Origin: Aquipuribacter nitratireducens
GTDB taxonomy: Bacteria; Actinomycetota; Actinomycetes; Actinomycetales; JBBAYJ01
Assembly (NCBI RefSeq): GCF_037860835.1
Contig: NZ_JBBEOG010000001.1
Location: 434,001-498,000, forward strand
Length of the DNA stretch: 64,000 nucleotides
Direction of reading: 5' to 3'
The position numbers and the translations under genes were made by a program. Below the pieces are notes generated by a model. The model made no database searches and was not told the origin of the DNA. It saw only the letters and a list, made by a program, of their open reading frames with translations. Below are positions 60,536 to 64,000 of this stretch, in pieces (the stretch's first letter is position 1; each line of letters opens with the position of its first letter).

Positions 60536-61116
60536 GGCTCCACCCCCGGCGGCGGGGCCAGCCGTGAGCCGCCCGTGACGCCGGGCGCAGGGCGCGGGGC
60601 GTCCCCACCGAGCGCGAGGCCGCCGCCGACCGCCTCGTGGCCGAAGCGTGCCCGCAGGAACTCCCCGTGCGCGACGAGCGCCGCCGCGTCGCGCCGGTTC
60701 ACGGCGTCGAGGACCCCGTCCATCGTGCGGCCGAGGAGGTCGAGCTGGTCGATGAGGACCATGAGCGAGGTACGTCCGGCGTCCACCGGTCGGCTGTTCG
60801 CCCAGTCCCTCGGCAGACGCAGGTACCCGGCCACGGCGTCCGGCAGGTAGTCCGTGGCGGTCGCGACGACCGAGTACGCCTCGAGGCTGCCGGCGCCGAG
60901 GCGGTCGAGGCGGGGCACCGTGTCGCGGACGGTCCGCGTCACCCGCGCCACCCGCGAGGCGACGGCGGCGGGCACGCCGGCGTCGGCGACCATCGACTCC
61001 ACGCGGTCGACCGCGGCGAGCAGGTCCTCGGCCGTCGGGGCGGCGGGCAGCGCCGGTCCGGGGTCGGGCTCGCGACGGCGCCGACCCCTCAGCAGGTCGA
61101 GCAGGCCCGGGGGCAC
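60532..61116 (-). CDS. Hypothetical protein downstream of telA
   Basis: The 194-residue protein is soluble and mostly helical, with a basic N-terminus (LLDLLRGRRRREP), a central helical region and a Gly/Pro-rich tail. It resembles the small helical proteins usually encoded next to telA, but no family is recognised with certainty. GTG 61116 lies 33 bp after telA; the stop overlaps the AAA gene as GTGA. Confidence 0.7.
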   Translation of the reverse strand: MPPGLLDLLRGRRRREPDPGPALPAAPTAEDLLAAVDRVESMVADAGVPAAVASRVARVTRTVRDTVPRLDRLGAGSLEAYSVVATATDYLPDAVAGYLRLPRDWANSRPVDAGRTSLMVLIDQLDLLGRTMDGVLDAVNRRDAAALVAHGEFLRARFGHEAVGGGLALGGDAPRPAPGVTGGSRLAPPPGVEP

Positions 61117-61149
61117 GCAGACCTCACCGACCCGTCGTCGGCCCGGCCG

Positions 61150-62400
61150 TCACCGGGTGCCGCCCAGGTCGAGGGACCCGAGGCCGACGCGCTCGTCGTG
61201 CCGCTGCGCCCGCTCGAGGTACGTGCGCGACTTGTCGACCTCGCTCTGCAGCGCCCCCACGGTGGCGGCCATGCTGTCGAGGGCCTCGACCTTGAACGCG
61301 TCGATGGCGTCCATGGTGGCGTAGATGTTGGCGAAGGCGGCCTCGAGCTGCGGCAGCCCGATCGTGGCCGAGGCGGCCTGCCGCTGGATCTCGACGGAGT
61401 TGTCGAGGAGCAGCTTCGAGGTGCGCTCGATGAGGTCCGACGTCGTCGTGTTGAGCGCCGAGATCTGGTCGAGCACGAGCTTCTGGTTGGTGAGGGCCTG
61501 TGCGACGACGACGGCCGTCCGCAGCGCCGACACCGTCGTCGTCGAGGCCCGGTCGACCCCCTTGACGAGCTCGAGGTTGTTCTTGATGACGACGTCGATG
61601 GCGAGGTAGTTCTGGATCGAGACCGCGAGCTGGACGAGCAGGTCCTGGTGCTTCTGGCGCACGTAGAACAGGACGTCCTCGCGCAGCGCGCGGGCCCGCT
61701 CCGGGTCGGTCGCCTCGAGCGCGGCGACGCGCTCGGCGAGCTGCGCGTCGAGCCGCTCCGCGATGTACACGTACTGGTTGAGGCGGGTCATCGCCTCCCA
61801 CAGCGCCACCTTCTCGAGGTTGAGGGCGGCGTTGTCCTTCATGAGCTCGTCCTGGCCCTCGCGGAGCGCGTGGAGGATGGCGTCGAGGTGGGACTGCGCG
61901 CTCTGGTAGCGACGGAAGTAGTCGGTGAGCCGCTCGCCGAACGGGATGAGCCCGAGCAGCCGGCGTGCGCCGGTCGCCTGGGAGGGGTCGAGGTCCTCGA
62001 CCGTCCGGCGCAGCTCCACCAGCGTCGTGCCGACCTTCGAGCCGGACGACAGCCCGCCCTCCCGGATGGCCCGGACCGGTGTCTGCAGCAGCCGGTTGGA
62101 GCTCTCCGCGGCGCCGCGGATGTCGGCGTCGCCCATGCCGCGGACCTCGGCGGCCTTCGCCGCGAACTCGGGGGAGCGGCTCTCGGCGGCGAGCAGCGCG
62201 TCGAGGTAGTCCGCCACCTTCGCGTCGAGCGCGGGCAGCACGTCCGGCGCGACGGCCGGGGCCGTGGCGGGCGCCTGCGTCGTCGGGACGGCCGCCACGG
62301 GCGCGGGTGCGGTGAGGGCGAGGACCGGTTCCGCGGGCCCGGGCGGGGACAGCGGCGACGCCGCGCCCGGGGCACCGCCCTCGGGGTGCTGAGCGCTCAC
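61150..62400 (-). CDS. telA: Toxic anion resistance protein TelA
   Basis: The 416-residue protein matches the TelA/PF05816 family: an Ala/Pro-rich start (about 60 residues), then an all-helical core with KDNAALNLEKVALWEAMTRL, YIAERLDAQL, VSIQNYLAIDVVIKNNLELV and TLTNQK-like TTTVSALRTAVVVAQALTNQ. Despite the name the family is mostly linked to envelope stress and signalling. GTG 62400 is chosen because GGGGAGGAG ends 6 nt before it; ATG 62427 would lack a site. It is the first gene of the ten-gene pknG operon. Confidence 0.9.
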   Translation of the reverse strand: MSAQHPEGGAPGAASPLSPPGPAEPVLALTAPAPVAAVPTTQAPATAPAVAPDVLPALDAKVADYLDALLAAESRSPEFAAKAAEVRGMGDADIRGAAESSNRLLQTPVRAIREGGLSSGSKVGTTLVELRRTVEDLDPSQATGARRLLGLIPFGERLTDYFRRYQSAQSHLDAILHALREGQDELMKDNAALNLEKVALWEAMTRLNQYVYIAERLDAQLAERVAALEATDPERARALREDVLFYVRQKHQDLLVQLAVSIQNYLAIDVVIKNNLELVKGVDRASTTTVSALRTAVVVAQALTNQKLVLDQISALNTTTSDLIERTSKLLLDNSVEIQRQAASATIGLPQLEAAFANIYATMDAIDAFKVEALDSMAATVGALQSEVDKSRTYLERAQRHDERVGLGSLDLGGTR

Positions 62401-62446
62401 GTCCGTCTCCTCCCCGGGCGCCGTCATCCGCGCCGACGCCCCGCTA

Positions 62447-62495
62447 CCGACGCCTCGGACGATACGCGTCGCGTCCCCGTCGCGGGAGGCGTCGG
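62447..62495. promoter_or_regulatory. Inverted repeat in the telA promoter region
   Basis: CCGACGCCTC (62447-62456) and GAGGCGTCGG (62486-62495) are perfect 10-bp arms 29 bp apart. On the minus strand they flank TATCGT, a possible -10 for the operon. They could be an operator or the terminator of the upstream aldo/keto reductase, which ends 21 bp away. Confidence 0.4.
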
Positions 62496-62516
62496 AGCAG
62501 ACACCCCCGGACGGGC

Positions 62517-63524
62517 TCAGGAGCGCTCGGGGTCCGCCGTGACCGTCGCGTACGGGTAGGGCAGGGGGCGGTCGCTGGCGGCGTCGAGCCGGGCGCGCTG
62601 CTCGTCGCCCAGCTCCCACCCGACGGCGCCCAGGTTCGCCTCGAGGTGCTCGGGGGTGCGCACGCCGATGATGGGGGAGGTGACCCCCGGGCGGTCCTTC
62701 ACCCACGCGAGCGCGACCTGCGCGACGGTGCGACCCGTCTCCTCGGCGACCGCGTCGAGCGCGTCGACGACGCCCCACGTGCGGTCGTTGGCGTAGACGT
62801 CCCACGCCTCGCCCCAGCCCTGCTTGGCCGCCTCGTCGATGCGGGTGTCCGCGGGCGGTCCGGACATCCCCCGCCGGTAGCGGCCGGTGAGCCAGCCGCC
62901 GCGCAGGGGGCTCCACGGCAGGATGCCGAGCCCCTCGGTCACCGAGACCGGGACGAGCTCCCACTCGAGCTCGCGGTCGAGGAGGTTGTACAGCGCCTGG
63001 AGGCTGACGAAGCCCTCCCAGCCGTTCGCGGCGGCGAGGTCCACCGCCTTCTGCAGCTGGTAGCCGGCGTAGTTCGAGGCGCCGAGGTACCGCACCTTCC
63101 CCTCGCGGACGAGCGCGTCGAGCGTCGACAGCGTCTCCTCCAGCGCGGTCGCACCGTCCCACGCGTGCACCTGGTACAGGTCGATGTGGTCGGTCCGCAG
63201 CCGCCGCAGCGACGCCTCGACCTGCCGGCGGATGTGGCCCCGCGAGAGCCCCTGGTCGTTGGGGCCCTCGCCCATGGGGAAGCGGACCTTCGTCGCGATC
63301 GTGACGGCGTCGCGGTCGGTGGTCGCGAGCCAGCGCCCGAGGATCTCCTCGCTCGTCCCCTGCCCGTAGACGTTCGCGGTGTCGATGAACGTGCCGCCCG
63401 CGTCGAGGAACGTGTCGCACATGCGGTGCGACGTCGCCTCGTCGGTCTCGCGACCGAACGTCATCGCGCCGAGGCACAGCTCGGAGACCTTGAGACCACT
63501 GCGACCGAGGAAGCGCTGCTGCAC
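62517..63524 (-). CDS. Aldo/keto reductase
   Basis: The 335-residue NAD(P)H-dependent oxidoreductase has the TIM-barrel tetrad: aspartate and tyrosine in [11 protein letters not shown], lysine in ATKVRF and histidine in YQVHAWDG, plus the cofactor region [16 protein letters not shown]. It resembles the YhdN/AKR11-like group. GTG 63524 fits relatives ([20 protein letters not shown]); TAGCGT ends 9 bp before it and could be the -10 of a leaderless message. Substrate unknown. Confidence 0.92.
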   Translation of the reverse strand: MQQRFLGRSGLKVSELCLGAMTFGRETDEATSHRMCDTFLDAGGTFIDTANVYGQGTSEEILGRWLATTDRDAVTIATKVRFPMGEGPNDQGLSRGHIRRQVEASLRRLRTDHIDLYQVHAWDGATALEETLSTLDALVREGKVRYLGASNYAGYQLQKAVDLAAANGWEGFVSLQALYNLLDRELEWELVPVSVTEGLGILPWSPLRGGWLTGRYRRGMSGPPADTRIDEAAKQGWGEAWDVYANDRTWGVVDALDAVAEETGRTVAQVALAWVKDRPGVTSPIIGVRTPEHLEANLGAVGWELGDEQRARLDAASDRPLPYPYATVTADPERS

Positions 63525-63593
63525 GATCGACGACGCTAGACGCCGCGAAACGGCGTTGCACGCCGGGGCGCGCGCCCCGCATGCTGCGGCCTC

Positions 63594-64000
63594 GTGGGTC
63601 ACGTGGACGTCGTCGGGGTCGGGTTCACGCTGCCCGACGGCCGCCCGCTGCTCCGGGACGTCTCGTTCCGCGTCCCCGACGGCTCGGCCACCGCGCTCGT
63701 CGGCCCCAACGGCGTGGGCAAGACGACGCTGCTGCGGACGGTGACCGGCGACGTCGACCCCGACGAGGGCCACGTCGCGCGCTCCGGCGGGCTCGGGGTC
63801 ATGCGCCAGCACGTCGCCGCCGTCGACCCGGACGCCGACGGCGTCGTCACCGTCGCGCTGCTGCTGCGCAGCGTCGCCCCGCCGCGCGTGCGGGCGGCCG
63901 CGGCCGCCGTCGACGCCTGCGAGCTCGCGCTGATGGAGGACGACAGCGAGCCGGTGCAGATGCGCTACGCCCAGGCGCTCGCCGACTACGGCGATGCGGG
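63594..64000 (+). CDS. ABC-F family ATP-binding protein (N-terminal part)
   Basis: The frame opens at GTG 63594 (GTG 63603 is possible) and runs beyond the window. The visible 135 residues hold an ABC domain start: [20 protein letters not shown] with Walker [17 protein letters not shown] (Q-loop) and ALADYGDAG, typical of ABC-F proteins before the signature. No membrane domain is seen. ABC-F proteins act on ribosomes. It is divergent from the aldo/keto reductase. Confidence 0.85.
   Translation, partial: MGHVDVVGVGFTLPDGRPLLRDVSFRVPDGSATALVGPNGVGKTTLLRTVTGDVDPDEGHVARSGGLGVMRQHVAAVDPDADGVVTVALLLRSVAPPRVRAAAAAVDACELALMEDDSEPVQMRYAQALADYGDA

Noticed and set aside
61150-62400. Tellurite resistance determinant
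   Set aside because: The TelA family name is historical; no ter or teh genes are near, and the operon is a signalling unit.

Overview
The window is a 64 kb stretch of a very GC-rich chromosome with dense coding, many GTG and TTG starts and frequent 1-bp or 4-bp overlaps of stop and start codons. Gene order and content point to an actinobacterium, probably order Micrococcales: rpmG-hadA-hadB, murB near secE-nusG-rplKA, a TTG-started rpoB, an alternating rpoB/rpoC-str-S10-spc-alpha series, and a PknG/GlnX/GlnH signalling operon. Genus cannot be fixed from the sequence alone. No rRNA, CRISPR array, prophage or insertion sequence was seen.

Layout. 1-12 kb: the N-terminal part of a membrane glycosyltransferase-like protein; tRNA-Thr(GGT) and tRNA-Met(CAT); rpmG with the fatty-acid dehydratase pair hadA/hadB; a divergent LacI regulator and MFS transporter sharing a perfect palindromic operator; murB; and, on the minus strand, an ABC exporter, a two-component system and adenosine deaminase in one operon, an aspartate-type aminotransferase, then tRNA-Trp. 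12-46.4 kb: an almost uninterrupted transcription/translation block on the plus strand (secE-nusG-rplKA, rplJL, rpoBC, rpsLG-fusA-tuf, the S10 and spc clusters, secY-adk-map, infA-rpmJ-rpsMKD-rpoA-rplQ). Strong G+C-rich hairpins mark the operon ends, and several promoters of the TTGNNN / TANNNT type are readable. Two items interrupt this block. A small secreted protein made almost wholly of KSWLPY and ESGVAA hexapeptides lies between map and infA. A lower-GC ATPase plus TOPRIM-like gene pair lies between rplQ and truA.

46.4-64 kb: the ATPase/TOPRIM pair, truA and kynU on the plus strand, then a ten-gene minus-strand operon (telA, a small hypothetical gene, CbbX-like AAA, glnX, glnH, a coiled-coil gene, pknG, PP2C phosphatase, vWA protein, FHA protein). 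Nearly all of its junctions are GTGA overlaps, so the genes are probably translated together. From work on mycobacterial and corynebacterial PknG, extracellular amino acids are sensed by GlnH and GlnX, PknG is activated and phosphorylates an FHA-domain regulator of the TCA cycle. Here a PP2C phosphatase and a zinc-ribbon FHA protein sit in the same operon. The window ends with an aldo/keto reductase and the start of an ABC-F ATPase.

The least explained items are the KSWLPY repeat protein, the ATPase/TOPRIM islet (a candidate phage-defence pair), a 93-bp symmetric palindrome built from four GGGACGT-type motifs before rplJ, and the large zinc-ribbon-rich PknG operon.
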